DNA from: Amnibacterium endophyticum
GTDB taxonomy: Bacteria > Actinomycetota > Actinomycetes > Actinomycetales > Microbacteriaceae
DNA: 64,000 nucleotides
NCBI RefSeq assembly: GCF_042680685.1
Contig: NZ_JBHUEA010000002.1
Coordinates: forward strand, 174,175 to 238,174
Direction: 5' to 3'
The position numbers were made by a program, and so were the translations under genes. Within the stretch, counting starts at the first letter, position 1. Each line of letters opens with the position of its first letter. Shown here piece after piece: positions 42,336 to 51,229 of this stretch. A model generated the notes under the pieces. That model did not search any database. It worked only from the letters and a program-made list of their open reading frames with translations, and was not told the origin of the DNA.

Positions 42336-43562
42336 TCAGGCGAGGGGGCGGAGGTCGCCCGCGCCCTCCGCGGTGACGACCGCGAAGCGGGTGAAGCCCT
42401 CCGCGGCGAGCGCGTCGAGCTGTGCGCGACGGTTCTTCCGGGTCCGCTCGAGGCGCACCCGGCCGCCGCCCTCCTGCATCCGCCGCTTCGCGTCGAGCAG
42501 CGCCGCGACCGGCACGTCCGCGTCGTGGAGCAGCGCGGTCGCCACCGTCTCGCCGCCGCGGTCGGGCAGCAGGTCGACGATGCGCTCGAAGCCGATCGAG
42601 AAGCCGACCGCCGGCACCTCCCGGCCGAGGAAGCGGCCGATCATCCCGTCGTAGCGGCCCCCGCCGCCGAGCGAGGACGTCGAGGAGGGGTGCGCGATCT
42701 CGAAAATGGTGCCCGTGTAGTAGCCCATGCCGCGCACGAGCGTCGGGTCGAAGACGAGCTCGACCTGCGGCAGCGCGTCGCGGAGCGCGAGCAGGTCCGT
42801 GTACGCCTCGAGGTCGAGCCAGGCGGGCGGGTCGACCGCGAGGTCCCAGCCGGCGGTCGCGAGCTGCCCGAACGCCTCGTGCAGCCCGGCAGTGTCGACC
42901 CCCTGCGCGCCCAGCTCGTCGACGACGCCCGCGACGCCGATCTTGTCGAGCTTGTCGATCGTGATCAGCGCCTGGCCGCCCGCCTCCGCGGCGACGCCCC
43001 ACGTCGTGAGCAGCCGGGTCAGGATGCGGCGGTCGTTGATGCGCACCGAGGCGCCCTCGAGCCCGAGCGCGTCGAGCGCGGCCGCGGTCGCGCCGATCAG
43101 CTCCAGCTCGGCGAGCGGCCCGGGCTCCCCCAGCACGTCGATGTCGCACTGCACGAACTGGCGGTAGCGGCCCTTCTGCGGGCGCTCAGCCCGCCAGACC
43201 GGGCCGATCTGCACGGCGCGGAACACGGCCGGCAGCTGCGCCTGGTTGCTCGCGTAGAAGCGGGCGAGCGGCACGGTCAGGTCGTAGCGCAGGCCGAGGT
43301 CGGCGACGTCGGCCGCGTCCTCCGCCGCGCCCCACTGCTCCGGCCCGGTGCCGCGCTTCAGCACGCTGAACGACAGCTTCTCGTTGTCGCCGCCGAGCCC
43401 CGCGTGCAGTCGCCCGTACTCCTCCATCGCCGGCGCCTCGATCTCGTCGAAGCCGTGCGCGCGGTAGACGGCGCGGATGACCGACAGCGCGTGCTCCCGC
43501 TTCGCCTTCTCGGCGGGCAGGAGGTCGCGCATGCCGCGCGGCGGGTTCACGGGGGCTGGCAC
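42336..43562 (-). CDS. hisS: Histidyl-tRNA synthetase
   Basis: Class II aminoacyl-tRNA synthetase of 408 aa charging tRNA-His. Class II motif 1 region PPRGMRDLLPAEKAKREHAL, motif 2 with QIGPVWRAERPQKGRYRQF and QCDIDVLG, the His-binding signatures VRGMGYYTGTIFEI and GGGGRYDGMIG, and motif 3 GFSIGFERIVDLL are all present; the last ~90 residues are the anticodon-binding domain (ALLDAKRRMQEGG). GGGAGGA lies ahead of the GTG. Housekeeping gene; ends at a perfect bidirectional hairpin. Confidence 0.97.
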   Translation of the reverse strand: MPAPVNPPRGMRDLLPAEKAKREHALSVIRAVYRAHGFDEIEAPAMEEYGRLHAGLGGDNEKLSFSVLKRGTGPEQWGAAEDAADVADLGLRYDLTVPLARFYASNQAQLPAVFRAVQIGPVWRAERPQKGRYRQFVQCDIDVLGEPGPLAELELIGATAAALDALGLEGASVRINDRRILTRLLTTWGVAAEAGGQALITIDKLDKIGVAGVVDELGAQGVDTAGLHEAFGQLATAGWDLAVDPPAWLDLEAYTDLLALRDALPQVELVFDPTLVRGMGYYTGTIFEIAHPSSTSSLGGGGRYDGMIGRFLGREVPAVGFSIGFERIVDLLPDRGGETVATALLHDADVPVAALLDAKRRMQEGGGRVRLERTRKNRRAQLDALAAEGFTRFAVVTAEGAGDLRPLA

Positions 43563-43585
43563 GGGTCCATCCTCCCAGCGGGCCG

Positions 43586-43629
43586 GGGTGGTCTCGAGGC
43601 TCCGCTGCGCTCCGCACCTCGACCAGCGG
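43586..43629. repeat. GGTGGTCTCGAGGCTCCGCTGCGC repeat, copy 1
   Basis: GGTGGTCTCGAGGCTCCGCT... to ...CACCTCGACCAGCGG, partly self-complementary (TCGAGG/CCTCGA). Near-identical to copy at 50599. It lies between hisS and the ABC transporter. This element type is common between genes in Microbacteriaceae. Confidence 0.75.
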
Positions 43630-43747
43630 CGAGTGCGGGCAGTGGGAAGCGCGAGCGGAGGGAGACCCCCTGTTCCATCGGCGGAACGGCGGGTCCTCCC
43701 TCGGCAGAGGGATGACGGCGGCCCGCGCGGCTCCCTACGGTGACCGC

Positions 43748-44665
43748 ATGCAGACCGACGAGGGCATCGTGGTCGACGGCGTGCGGCGGTCCTTCGGGCC
43801 GGTGCACGCCGTCGCCGACGCCTCCTTCACCGCGCGGCCGGGCCGCGTGACCGCGCTGATCGGCCCCAACGGCGCCGGCAAGACGACCCTCATGCTGATG
43901 CTCGCGACGCTGCTCGCGCCGGATGCGGGCACGATCCGCATCGCGGGGGCCGACCCCCTGGTCGATCCGGCCGCGGTGCGGGCGCGCATGGGCTGGATGC
44001 CGGACGTGCTCGGGTCCTGGGCCGCGCTGACGACGCGCGCGACCCTGGAGCTGACCGGCCGCCTGTACCGGCTGCCGAAGCCGCGGGCCGCCGCGCGGGC
44101 GCAGGAGCTGATCGAGCTGGTCGGCCTGCAGCCGCTCGCGGACCAGCCGACGCGGGTGCTGTCCCGCGGGCAGAAGCAGCGGCTCAGCCTCGCCCGCGCC
44201 CTCGTGCACGACCCGGGCGTGCTGCTGCTCGACGAGCCGGCGAGCGGCCTCGACCCGGCGGCACGGGTGGAGCTGCGCGTCCTCGTGCGCCGCCTCGCCG
44301 GCGAGGGCCGCACGCTGCTCGTCTCGAGCCACGTGCTCGCCGACCTGGAGGAGATGGCGGACGACGCCGTGTACCTGCAGTCCGGCGCGACCGTCGCCGC
44401 CGAGCGCGTCGCGGCGGTGCGGGAGCGCGCGCGGCTCTGGCGCGTCAGGGCGACCGACGACGCGGCGCTCGAGGCCGCGCTCGGCTCCCGCCCCGGCGTG
44501 CAGCGCGACCACCTCGGGGTGCTCGTGCCGGTGCTCGACGAGCACGCCGCGGCGGACCTGCTCGCGGACCTGGTGGGCCGCGGGGTCCGCATCACCGCCT
44601 TCGCCCCCGCCGCGGGCGAGTTCGAGCGCACCTTCCTGACCCTGACCGAGGAGCAGCACGCATGA
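43748..44665 (+). CDS. ABC transporter ATP-binding protein
   Basis: ATPase subunit of 305 aa. Walker A GPNGAGKTT (39-47), signature LSRGQKQRLSLARAL, Walker B LLLDEPASGLDP and the switch His in LVSSHVLADLEEMAD are all intact. The extra C-terminal ~80 residues are typical of the ABC-2-type exporters (DUF4162-like). The ATG is 6 nt after TACGGT, predicting a leaderless message. It overlaps the permease gene by 4 bp (ATGA). Together they form a two-component exporter whose substrate is unknown. Confidence 0.92.
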   Translation: MQTDEGIVVDGVRRSFGPVHAVADASFTARPGRVTALIGPNGAGKTTLMLMLATLLAPDAGTIRIAGADPLVDPAAVRARMGWMPDVLGSWAALTTRATLELTGRLYRLPKPRAAARAQELIELVGLQPLADQPTRVLSRGQKQRLSLARALVHDPGVLLLDEPASGLDPAARVELRVLVRRLAGEGRTLLVSSHVLADLEEMADDAVYLQSGATVAAERVAAVRERARLWRVRATDDAALEAALGSRPGVQRDHLGVLVPVLDEHAAADLLADLVGRGVRITAFAPAAGEFERTFLTLTEEQHA

Positions 44666-45711
44666 GCGCCGTCGACCTCGTCGGCACCGTGGCCGACCTC
44701 GAGCTGCGGCAGCGGGTGCGCAGCACCGCCTGGTACGTGCTGCTCGGCGTCGCGGCCGTCGTGCTCGCCGGGACGACGGCGCTGCTGCTCGCGACCGCGG
44801 GCGCCTTCGGCGCGGAGGCCGGCGCGCAGGTGGTGCCCGTCCTCGTCTTCCTGGTCCTGCTGCTCGGCACCCTGGTGACCCCCGCCCTCGCCGGCGGCGC
44901 GATCAACGGCGACCGGGACGCCGGCACGCTCGCCACGACGCAGGTCACCCTCGTCAGCGCGGCGCAGCTGCTGCTCGGCAAGTTCCTCGCCGCCTGGGCG
45001 GCGGCGCTCGCGTTCCTGGTCGTCGCGGTGCCGTTCCTGCTCGTCGCCGTGATCGCGGGCGGCGTGCGCCTGTCCGCGGCGGCCGTCGCGCTCGGCGTCA
45101 CCGCGGTCGAGCTCGGCGTCGTGGCCGCGATCGGGGTCGGGCTGTCCGCCGTCATCGCCCGCCCGATCTTCTCGGTCGTGACGACCTACCTCGTCGTCGC
45201 GGCGCTGTCGATCGGCACGGTGATCGTCTTCGGGCTGGCCGGGCTCGCCTTCCCGCGCACGATCACCTCCATCGACCGCTACCCGACCGACGAGTCGCAG
45301 GAGGCCGCCGACGGCACGGTCGTGTGCGGCGACTTCCAGACGACGGTCAGCACCGCGCCCAGCTACGACCGGGTGTGGGGCGTGCTCGCGGTGAACCCGT
45401 ACGTCGTGCTCGCCGACGCCGTCCCGGCGCAGTTCACCAGCGACGGTTCGCCCGCCGACCTGTTCACGGGCATGCAGGCGGGCATCCGCTCGCTGCAGAT
45501 CGCGCCCGAGACGGTGCAGCGCTACGACGCCTGCTCCGAGAGCACCTACGTCCCCGGGCCGTCGGAGCAGCAGGTGCTGGCCCGCACCGTCCCGAGCTGG
45601 TTCGTCGGGCTCGCGGTGCACGTGCTGCTCGGCGCGCTGTCCCTGCTCGCGGGACTCCGCGCGCTGCGCACCCCCGCCCGCCGCCTGGCGCGCGGCAGCC
45701 GCATCGCCTGA
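44662..45711 (+). CDS. ABC-2 type transporter permease
   Basis: Membrane partner of the upstream ATPase, 349 aa with about seven helices. An amphipathic N-terminus (LELRQRVRSTAWY) precedes TM1; ALAGGAINGDRDAGTLATTQ is the conserved cytoplasmic loop of the ABC-2 family, and a large outer loop of ~100 residues with Cys residues (TVVCGDFQ, YDACSEST) lies before the last helix. Ends before a hairpin shared with the convergent ctaG-type gene. Confidence 0.88.
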   Translation: MSAVDLVGTVADLELRQRVRSTAWYVLLGVAAVVLAGTTALLLATAGAFGAEAGAQVVPVLVFLVLLLGTLVTPALAGGAINGDRDAGTLATTQVTLVSAAQLLLGKFLAAWAAALAFLVVAVPFLLVAVIAGGVRLSAAAVALGVTAVELGVVAAIGVGLSAVIARPIFSVVTTYLVVAALSIGTVIVFGLAGLAFPRTITSIDRYPTDESQEAADGTVVCGDFQTTVSTAPSYDRVWGVLAVNPYVVLADAVPAQFTSDGSPADLFTGMQAGIRSLQIAPETVQRYDACSESTYVPGPSEQQVLARTVPSWFVGLAVHVLLGALSLLAGLRALRTPARRLARGSRIA

Positions 45712-45717
45712 CCCGAT

Positions 45718-45772
45718 TCGGTCAGTGTTCGTGCTGCTCCGCGGCGCTCAGAGCAGCACGAACACCGACCGA
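45718..45772. terminator. 22-bp hairpin between ABC permease and CtaG-type gene
   Basis: TCGGTCAGTGTTCGTGCTGCTC region (45718-45739) and its complement (45751-45772) pair with one mismatch around an 11-nt loop, in the 67-bp gap between convergent genes. Likely bidirectional terminator. Confidence 0.75.
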
Positions 45773-45778
45773 CGGGGT

Positions 45779-46747
45779 TCAGGCGCGGGCGTCGTGGTCC
45801 GCGATCGCGGCGAGGCGCGCGTTGTAGGCCGCGAGCTCCTCCTCCTCGCGCCGCAGTCCCGCGCCGCGGCTGCTGCGGGCCGCGCGCCGGGCGTCGGAGC
45901 GCTGCCACTGCGCGAACAGCACCGCGAGCACGAGCAGCGTCGGCAGCTCCGTCGCGCCCCACGCGATGCCGCCCGCGGCCTGCTGGTCGCCGAGCGGCGA
46001 GACGCCCCACGAGGCCATCGGGTGCGCGTAGACGGTCGCGAGCAGCACCGGGGAGAGCATCAGCGCGACGCCGAAGAAGGCGTGGAACGGCACCCCGGCG
46101 CCCAGCTCGAGCACCGGCACCGCCTCCTCGCCGACCACCCCGATGCCGCGGTCGGAGTGCCGCGGCGTCGGGTCGACGCGGAGGATGCCCCAGAAGTACA
46201 GGCCGCCGACCGCGATGAAGTGCAGCAGCATCAGGTTGTGCCCCCACATCGTGCGCATGAGGGCGTCGAACACGGGCGTGAAGTAGAGGCCGTACAGGCT
46301 GACGAAGAAGATCGCCGAGACGACGACCGGGTGCGTGAGCACGCGGACCGGGCGGCTGTGCACGACGGCGAGCACGCCCTTCCGCACGGGGGAGCGACCG
46401 GGCAGCGCGCGCAGCAGCAGCGTCATCGGCGCACCGAGCACGAGCAGGATCGGCACCAGCATGCCGAGCACCATGTGCTGCACCATGTGGACGCTGAAGA
46501 GCTCCATCCCGTAGCCCTCGACCCCGGTCGCCGTCACCGCGAGCCAGACCAGCAGCCCGGCGGCGAACCAGAGCGAGCGGGTCACCGGCCAGGCGTCGCC
46601 GCGGGCGCGGAGCCGCAGGACCCCGGTCGCGTAGAGCACGCCGAGCAGCGCGGCGACGACGGGCAGCACCGGCACGGGCTGCAGGTGCACCGCGAGCAGG
46701 GCCGCGAGCGTCGGCGGGGCCGACGGCATCCACATCCAGCCGCTCAT
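45779..46747 (-). CDS. ctaG: Cytochrome c oxidase assembly protein CtaG (caa3 type)
   Basis: Membrane protein of 322 aa with about nine helices, of the Bacillus-type caa3_CtaG family used in maturation of heme-copper oxidase. Conserved His and Met positions are visible in FSVHMVQHMVLGMLVPILLV, RTMWGHNLMLLHFIAVGGLY and FHAFFGVALMLS, plausible copper or heme ligands. The C-terminal ~45 residues are charged (RREEEELAAYNARL). The ATG is 7 nt after TACTGT (leaderless). No other cytochrome oxidase genes are in the window. Confidence 0.88.
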   Translation of the reverse strand: MSGWMWMPSAPPTLAALLAVHLQPVPVLPVVAALLGVLYATGVLRLRARGDAWPVTRSLWFAAGLLVWLAVTATGVEGYGMELFSVHMVQHMVLGMLVPILLVLGAPMTLLLRALPGRSPVRKGVLAVVHSRPVRVLTHPVVVSAIFFVSLYGLYFTPVFDALMRTMWGHNLMLLHFIAVGGLYFWGILRVDPTPRHSDRGIGVVGEEAVPVLELGAGVPFHAFFGVALMLSPVLLATVYAHPMASWGVSPLGDQQAAGGIAWGATELPTLLVLAVLFAQWQRSDARRAARSSRGAGLRREEEELAAYNARLAAIADHDARA

Positions 46748-46803
46748 CGTCCCGACAGTACGCGCGTGGGCGGCACCCGGCGCGCGTGCGGGATGCTGGA
46801 GCC

Positions 46804-47616
46804 GTGCCCGGCTCGAGCAGCCCCTCCCGCCCGCAGCCCGAGGCTATCGGCGGCCTGCACTGGAAGGCCTGGGGCAGCGAGTTCGCGGGCACCCTCGTGC
46901 TCGTCGCGGTCGGCCTCTCGGCGGTCTGCTTCAACTTCGGGAAGGGCATGCCGCTCGACGGCCTGCCGATGTCGCTGCGCTACCTCCTGACCGGGCTCTG
47001 GTTCGCGGGCACCGGCGCCCTGCTCGCGCTCAGCCCGCTCGGCCGCCTGTCCGGCGCCCATGTCGACCCGATCATCACGGGCGGGTTCTTCCTGCTCGGC
47101 AAGCTGCACCGGCACGATCTGGTCGGCTACGTGATCGCTCAGTTCGCCGGCGCGCTCGCCGGCGCCGCGCTGCTGCTCGCCGCCTGGGGGCCCGTCGCCC
47201 GCAGCGTCGAGGTCGGCGCGACGACGCCCGGCCCGGGCGTGAGCGGCTGGGAGGCGGTGCTGATCGAGGCCGGCATCGGCGCGATCGAGGTGCTGACGGT
47301 GATCGGGATGCTGAGCAGCAAGCGGACCGCCCGCTTCACGCCGCTCGCGCTGTGGCTCGTGAACGCCACCCTCGTGTGGCGCACCGCGGCGCTCACCGGG
47401 ACGAGCCTGAACCCGGCCCGCAGCTTCGGGCCGGCGGTGCTCGCCCCGGCGCTCGACGTGTACTGGATCTACGTGATCGGGCCGGTCGCCGGGATGCTGA
47501 TCGGCGTCGGCGTCTACCGGCTCGTCGGCCGGGTCGACGTGGTCACGACGAAGCTGTTCCACGACGTCCGGTACTCGAGCACGGGCGTCAGCGACCTCCC
47601 GGTCCGGCAGCCCTGA
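46804..47616 (+). CDS. MIP/aquaporin family channel with altered first NPA motif
   Basis: Channel protein of 270 aa with six helices and two half-helices. The second NPA motif is standard (SLNPARSFGP, N203-P204-A205 with the selectivity Arg206). The first is SGAHVDPIIT (D88-P89-I90) instead of the usual HLNPAVT, so both the Asn and the Ala are replaced. The Asn of each NPA caps the half-helix and orients water in the pore, so substrate or ion preference may differ. The GTG is 6 nt after GATGCT (leaderless). Confidence 0.87.
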   Translation: MPGSSSPSRPQPEAIGGLHWKAWGSEFAGTLVLVAVGLSAVCFNFGKGMPLDGLPMSLRYLLTGLWFAGTGALLALSPLGRLSGAHVDPIITGGFFLLGKLHRHDLVGYVIAQFAGALAGAALLLAAWGPVARSVEVGATTPGPGVSGWEAVLIEAGIGAIEVLTVIGMLSSKRTARFTPLALWLVNATLVWRTAALTGTSLNPARSFGPAVLAPALDVYWIYVIGPVAGMLIGVGVYRLVGRVDVVTTKLFHDVRYSSTGVSDLPVRQP

Positions 47617-47672
47617 CGCCGCGTCCCGGCACGCCGCCGACCGGGCGGCCTCGTCGGGCCTACCGTCGGGGG

Positions 47673-48314
47673 GTGCCAGCCGCCGTGGTCCGGACCCTGC
47701 TCGCCCTGCTGCTGCTCGCGGCCGTGACCTGGTCGGCCGTGACCGCGGACCCGTTCGTCTTCGTGAACTTCTTCGGCTTCTTCACGATCCAGTCGAACCT
47801 GGTGGGCGCCGCCGTCCTGCTCGCGGGCGCCGTGCGGACGGCCCGCGGCACGCCGCTGACGACCGCCTGGTCGGCGGTCCGCTGGATCGCGACGACCGAC
47901 CTCGTCATCGTCGGGGTCGTCTACTGGACGCTGCTCGCGCCGCTCGAGACCCCCGCCGGCATCGCCTCCTGGACCAACCTCGTGCTGCACGGCGTCGGCC
48001 CCGCGGCGATGCTGCTCGACTGGCTGCTCGTCCGCGACCGGGTGCGGCTGCCGATCCGCCTGCTGCCGCTCGTGCTGGTCTACCCGATCGTCTGGATCGC
48101 GGTGGTGCTGGTGCGCGGCGCGACCGACGGCTGGGTGCCGTACCCCTTCCTGGACCCGGACCAGGGGTACGGCGTGGTCTGGGGCTGGGTGGCGGTCATC
48201 GCGGGGGTCTTCGCGCTCGTCGGCGCGCTGCTGCGACTCGTCGCCCGCCGTGGCCCCGCGGATCCGCAGATCCCTCGCGGATCCGCAGCTCCCGCCCGAC
48301 ACGCCGAGTCCTGA
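47673..48314 (+). CDS. Pr6Pr family membrane protein
   Basis: Integral membrane protein of 213 aa with six hydrophobic helices, matching the actinobacterial Pr6Pr family. Visible are FFGFFTIQSNLVGAAVLL, TTDLVIVGVVYWTLLAPLE, NLVLHGVGPAAMLLDWLLV and YPFLDPDQGYGVVWGWVAV. A possible relation to androgen-induced FAR-17a/AIG1 proteins exists; the bacterial function is unknown. The GTG is 6 nt after TACCGT (leaderless). Convergent with mazG. Confidence 0.82.
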   Translation: MPAAVVRTLLALLLLAAVTWSAVTADPFVFVNFFGFFTIQSNLVGAAVLLAGAVRTARGTPLTTAWSAVRWIATTDLVIVGVVYWTLLAPLETPAGIASWTNLVLHGVGPAAMLLDWLLVRDRVRLPIRLLPLVLVYPIVWIAVVLVRGATDGWVPYPFLDPDQGYGVVWGWVAVIAGVFALVGALLRLVARRGPADPQIPRGSAAPARHAES

Positions 48315-48354
48315 GCGCGAGCCGCGGCGTGCCGCAGCGGAACTGCGGATCCGC
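48258..48354. repeat. Three GCGGATCCGC palindromes at the end of the Pr6Pr gene
   Basis: GCGGATCCGCAG at 48258 and 48277 and its inverted form CTGCGGATCCGC at 48343-48354. The 48277/48343 pair can form a 12-bp stem across the Pr6Pr stop codon, before the convergent mazG end, so a terminator is plausible. The decamer also occurs at 36440. Confidence 0.5.
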
Positions 48355-48381
48355 GAAGGAGGTGCGGATCGGCGAGCCCCG

Positions 48382-49050
48382 TCAGGGGCGGGGGCGGGAC
48401 TCGGTCTCGCGGATGCGGTCGGCCAGGCGACGGACGGCTCCGCGGAGCGCGCGCTCGGCGTCCAGCCCGCGTGCGGCGGCGTCGATCACCGTGTCGAGCA
48501 GGGCGTCGCCGAGCGCGGCCTCCTCCTCCTCCTCCGCGTCGACCGCCTCGGGGCGCTCGCCGGCGAGCGGCCGCAGCTCGAGCCCGGCCCGGGCCGCTCG
48601 GCCGACCAGCTTCTCGGCGAGCAGCAGCGAGGGCATCTGCATCGGCACCCCGTCGAGCACGCTGACGCGGTCCGCCTTCTCGCGCCGCTTCTGCTCCTCC
48701 CACACCTCGACGACCGCGTCCGCGTCCGCGGCCTCCGCGTCGCCGAACACGTGCGGGTGGCGGCCGACCATCTTCGCGGCGGTGTCGCGCGCGACGTCCT
48801 CGATCGTGAAGCCCTCGCCCGGCGTCGCCGCCGCGAGGTCCGCGTGGAAGAGCACCTGGTAGAGCACGTCCCCCAGCTCCTCGCGCATCGTGGCCGGGTC
48901 CCCGGTCTCGATCGCGTCGACGAGCTCCGCGGTCTCCTCGATCAGGTAGCGGACCAGGGAGGCGTGGGTCTGCTCCGCGTCCCACGGGCAGCCGCCCGGC
49001 CCGCGCAGCCGCGCCATCACCGCGACGAGGCGGTCGAGCTCGGAGGTCAC
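48382..49050 (-). CDS. mazG: Nucleoside triphosphate pyrophosphohydrolase MazG
   Basis: House-cleaning NTP pyrophosphatase of 222 aa. The signature GGCPWDAEQTHASLVRYLIE and the metal-binding EETAELVDAI and REELGDVLYQVLFHADL (ExxE and ExxD) are present in the first domain; DVARDTAAKMVGRHPHVFGD follows. The Glu-rich EEEEEAALGDALLD in the second half corresponds to a degenerate second MazG repeat. Its GTG overlaps the stop of the upstream drug exporter (GTGA). Confidence 0.94.
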   Translation of the reverse strand: MTSELDRLVAVMARLRGPGGCPWDAEQTHASLVRYLIEETAELVDAIETGDPATMREELGDVLYQVLFHADLAAATPGEGFTIEDVARDTAAKMVGRHPHVFGDAEAADADAVVEVWEEQKRREKADRVSVLDGVPMQMPSLLLAEKLVGRAARAGLELRPLAGERPEAVDAEEEEEAALGDALLDTVIDAAARGLDAERALRGAVRRLADRIRETESRPRP

Positions 49051-50507
49051 ACCGGCTCCGGCGAGACGGCGGCCGGGGTGCGGGTGACGACGCTGCCGTC
49101 CGGCCGCACCTGCGGCATGACGACCGCGACCGCGAGCGCGAGCACGCCCGCCGCGATCGTGCCGAGGAACACCGCCTGGGTCGCCGCGATCGTCGCGACG
49201 CCGATCGGGCGCCCCGCCTGCGACGCGAGGACGCCGTTCGCGATCGCGCCGAACACCGCGACCCCCACGGCGGAGCCGACGGAGCGCGCGAAGACGTTCG
49301 TCCCCGTCACGACGCCGCGGTCGCCGTAGCCGACGGAGGACTGGGCGGCGATCAGCGTCGGCGTCGCCACCAGGCCGAGCCCGAGCCCGACGATCAGGCT
49401 CGCGACCGCCACGAGGGCGATGGAGGCGAGCGGCGCCGTCACGGCGAGCAGCACCGCGCCGAGCAGGGCGAGGGCGCAGCCGACGAGCGCGGTCGGGCGG
49501 AAGCCGACGCGCAGGTAGAGGCGGCCCGCGTTCGACGCCGCCAGCGGCCAGCCGAGCGTGAGGGCGGCGACCGCGAGGCCGGCGACCAGCGGTGCGGCGC
49601 CGGCGGAGCGCTCGAGGTAGTTCGGCACGAACGAGGTGAGCCCGGTGACGACGATGCCGACGCCGGCGCTGATCAGCGTCGTCGTGAGCAGCAGGCGCCG
49701 CCCGAGCACCCAGAGCGGCAGCACCGGCTCCGCCGCACGGCGCTCGATCAGCACGAAGGCGACCAGCGCGACCGCGGCGGCGCCGAACGCGACGGCGCTC
49801 TGCCACGACGCCCAGGGCCAGGCGGTGCCGCCCTCCAGCAGGCCGAGCAGCAGCGCGGTCAGCCCGAGCGTCAGCACCGCGGCGCCCGCGTAGTCGATGC
49901 GGTGCTGGGTGCGGGCCGCCTTCTCGTGGTAGCCGCGCATCACGAGGAAGCCGGCGAGCAGCGCGATCGGGATGTTCACGAAGAAGATCCAGCGCCACGA
50001 CACGAACTGCGAGAAGACCCCGCCGAGCGTGGGGCCGAGCACCGAGGAGATCGCCCAGACGCTCGCGAGGTAGCCCTGCGCCTTCGCCCGCTCCGCGATC
50101 GTGTAGATGTCGCCCGCGACCGTGATCGAGATCGGCATGATCGCGCCGCCGCCGAGGCCCTGCACCGCGCGGAACACGATCAGCGTCATCATCGTGGGCG
50201 CCGCGCCGCAGAGGATCGAGCCGAGCAGGAACAGCGCGATGCCCGCGAGCAGCATCGGCTTGCGGCCGACGACGTCCGACAGCTTCGACCAGATCGGCAC
50301 CGAGACCGCCGTGGCGAGCAGGTAGACGCTGAACAGCCACGGGAAGCTCGAGAACGACCCGAGGTCCTCGGTCACCGAGGTCACAGCGGTCGCGAGGATC
50401 GTCGCGTCGATCGCGATCAGGCCCGTGGCGAGCATCAGGGCGAGCAGGATCGGCCCGCGCTCGGACCTGAGCCCGACGTCGCGGCGGGTGATGGGCGCGG
50501 AGGTCAC
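49047..50507 (-). CDS. MFS transporter, DHA2 family exporter
   Basis: Efflux permease of 486 aa with about 14 helices. Motif D1 IDATILATAVTSVTEDL in TM1, motif A SKLSDVVGRKPMLL, VQGLGGGAIMPISITVAGD (motif B) and SVWAISSVLGPTLGGVFS (motif C) are all visible, the full set of DHA2 drug:H+ antiporters. The GTG start is not preceded by a clear Shine-Dalgarno. Its stop overlaps the mazG start, so the two are translated in a coupled way, an unusual pairing of an exporter with a housekeeping gene. Confidence 0.92.
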   Translation of the reverse strand: MTSAPITRRDVGLRSERGPILLALMLATGLIAIDATILATAVTSVTEDLGSFSSFPWLFSVYLLATAVSVPIWSKLSDVVGRKPMLLAGIALFLLGSILCGAAPTMMTLIVFRAVQGLGGGAIMPISITVAGDIYTIAERAKAQGYLASVWAISSVLGPTLGGVFSQFVSWRWIFFVNIPIALLAGFLVMRGYHEKAARTQHRIDYAGAAVLTLGLTALLLGLLEGGTAWPWASWQSAVAFGAAAVALVAFVLIERRAAEPVLPLWVLGRRLLLTTTLISAGVGIVVTGLTSFVPNYLERSAGAAPLVAGLAVAALTLGWPLAASNAGRLYLRVGFRPTALVGCALALLGAVLLAVTAPLASIALVAVASLIVGLGLGLVATPTLIAAQSSVGYGDRGVVTGTNVFARSVGSAVGVAVFGAIANGVLASQAGRPIGVATIAATQAVFLGTIAAGVLALAVAVVMPQVRPDGSVVTRTPAAVSPEPV

Positions 50508-50598
50508 CGGGAGACCAAGCCGCTCGGGTGCGCGCTCATTCCCGACGCGCCGCAGGTCGTCCGCGATCGGGGGCGCCGGCGCCGTGACACGCGGGCTC

Positions 50599-50640
50599 GG
50601 GTGGTCTCGAGGCTCGCTGCGCTCGCACCTCGACCAGCGG
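50599..50640. repeat. GGTGGTCTCGAGGCTCGCTGCGCTCG repeat, copy 2
   Basis: Same element as at 43586 (GGTGGTCTCGAGGCTCGCTG... to ...CACCTCGACCAGCGG), differing mainly by loss of two C residues in the centre. It lies between the exporter's promoter region and the GNAT gene. Confidence 0.75.
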
Positions 50641-50661
50641 AGCGGGGGCGCGGGCGGGTGC

Positions 50662-51159
50662 TCACGAGGCGGGGGCCGCGAGGAGGGCGACGCGGTAGGC
50701 GCCGCCCTTCGTCTCCTGCTCCTCGAGGCGGCGGAACCCGAGGCGCTCGTGGAAGGCGAGGGAGTCGGGGTTCGCGGGCCGCACGTTCACCTCGCACGTC
50801 ACCTCGTCGAGCCCGTGCTCCCGCGCCCGGTCGAAGGCGGCGCCGTAGAGGGCGCGCCCGACGCCGCGGCCCTTCGCCGACGGCGTCACGACGATGCGGT
50901 CGACGTAGACGAACGAGCCGCCCCGCTGCATGAACCAGCGGTAGTTCTCGCTGGCGTAGTCGACGCCCGGGTCCATCGCGATCAGGAAGCCGAGCGGCTC
51001 ACCGGGCACCTCCTCCGCCACCACGGCGACGGAGGCGAGGACCGTCAGCTCTGCGAGACCGCCCCGATCGACCGGCGGGACGGCCGGCTGCGCGGCGTTG
51101 TTCAGCGCCACGACGGCGGCCAGGTCGGCGTTCTCGAGGGGGCGGATGACGAGCGGCAC
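50662..51159 (-). CDS. GNAT family N-acetyltransferase
   Basis: Acetyl-CoA-dependent acyltransferase of 165 aa. The acetyl-CoA P-loop is VTPSAKGRGVGRALYGAAFD after YVDRIVV, and the C-terminal strand LAFHERLGFRRLEEQETKGG follows the usual GNAT order. The N-terminal strand IRPLENADLAAVVALNNAA is also typical. Substrate unknown. TAGCGT is 8 nt before the GTG, slightly longer than elsewhere; GGAG is also close, so the start mode is unclear. Confidence 0.88.
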   Translation of the reverse strand: MPLVIRPLENADLAAVVALNNAAQPAVPPVDRGGLAELTVLASVAVVAEEVPGEPLGFLIAMDPGVDYASENYRWFMQRGGSFVYVDRIVVTPSAKGRGVGRALYGAAFDRAREHGLDEVTCEVNVRPANPDSLAFHERLGFRRLEEQETKGGAYRVALLAAPAS

Positions 51160-51229
51160 GGCTCCGCACGCTACCGGCGCCGGCCCCTGCGGCAGCAGGG
51201 CGCCAGGGCCGGCCTGACAGGATCGGGGC

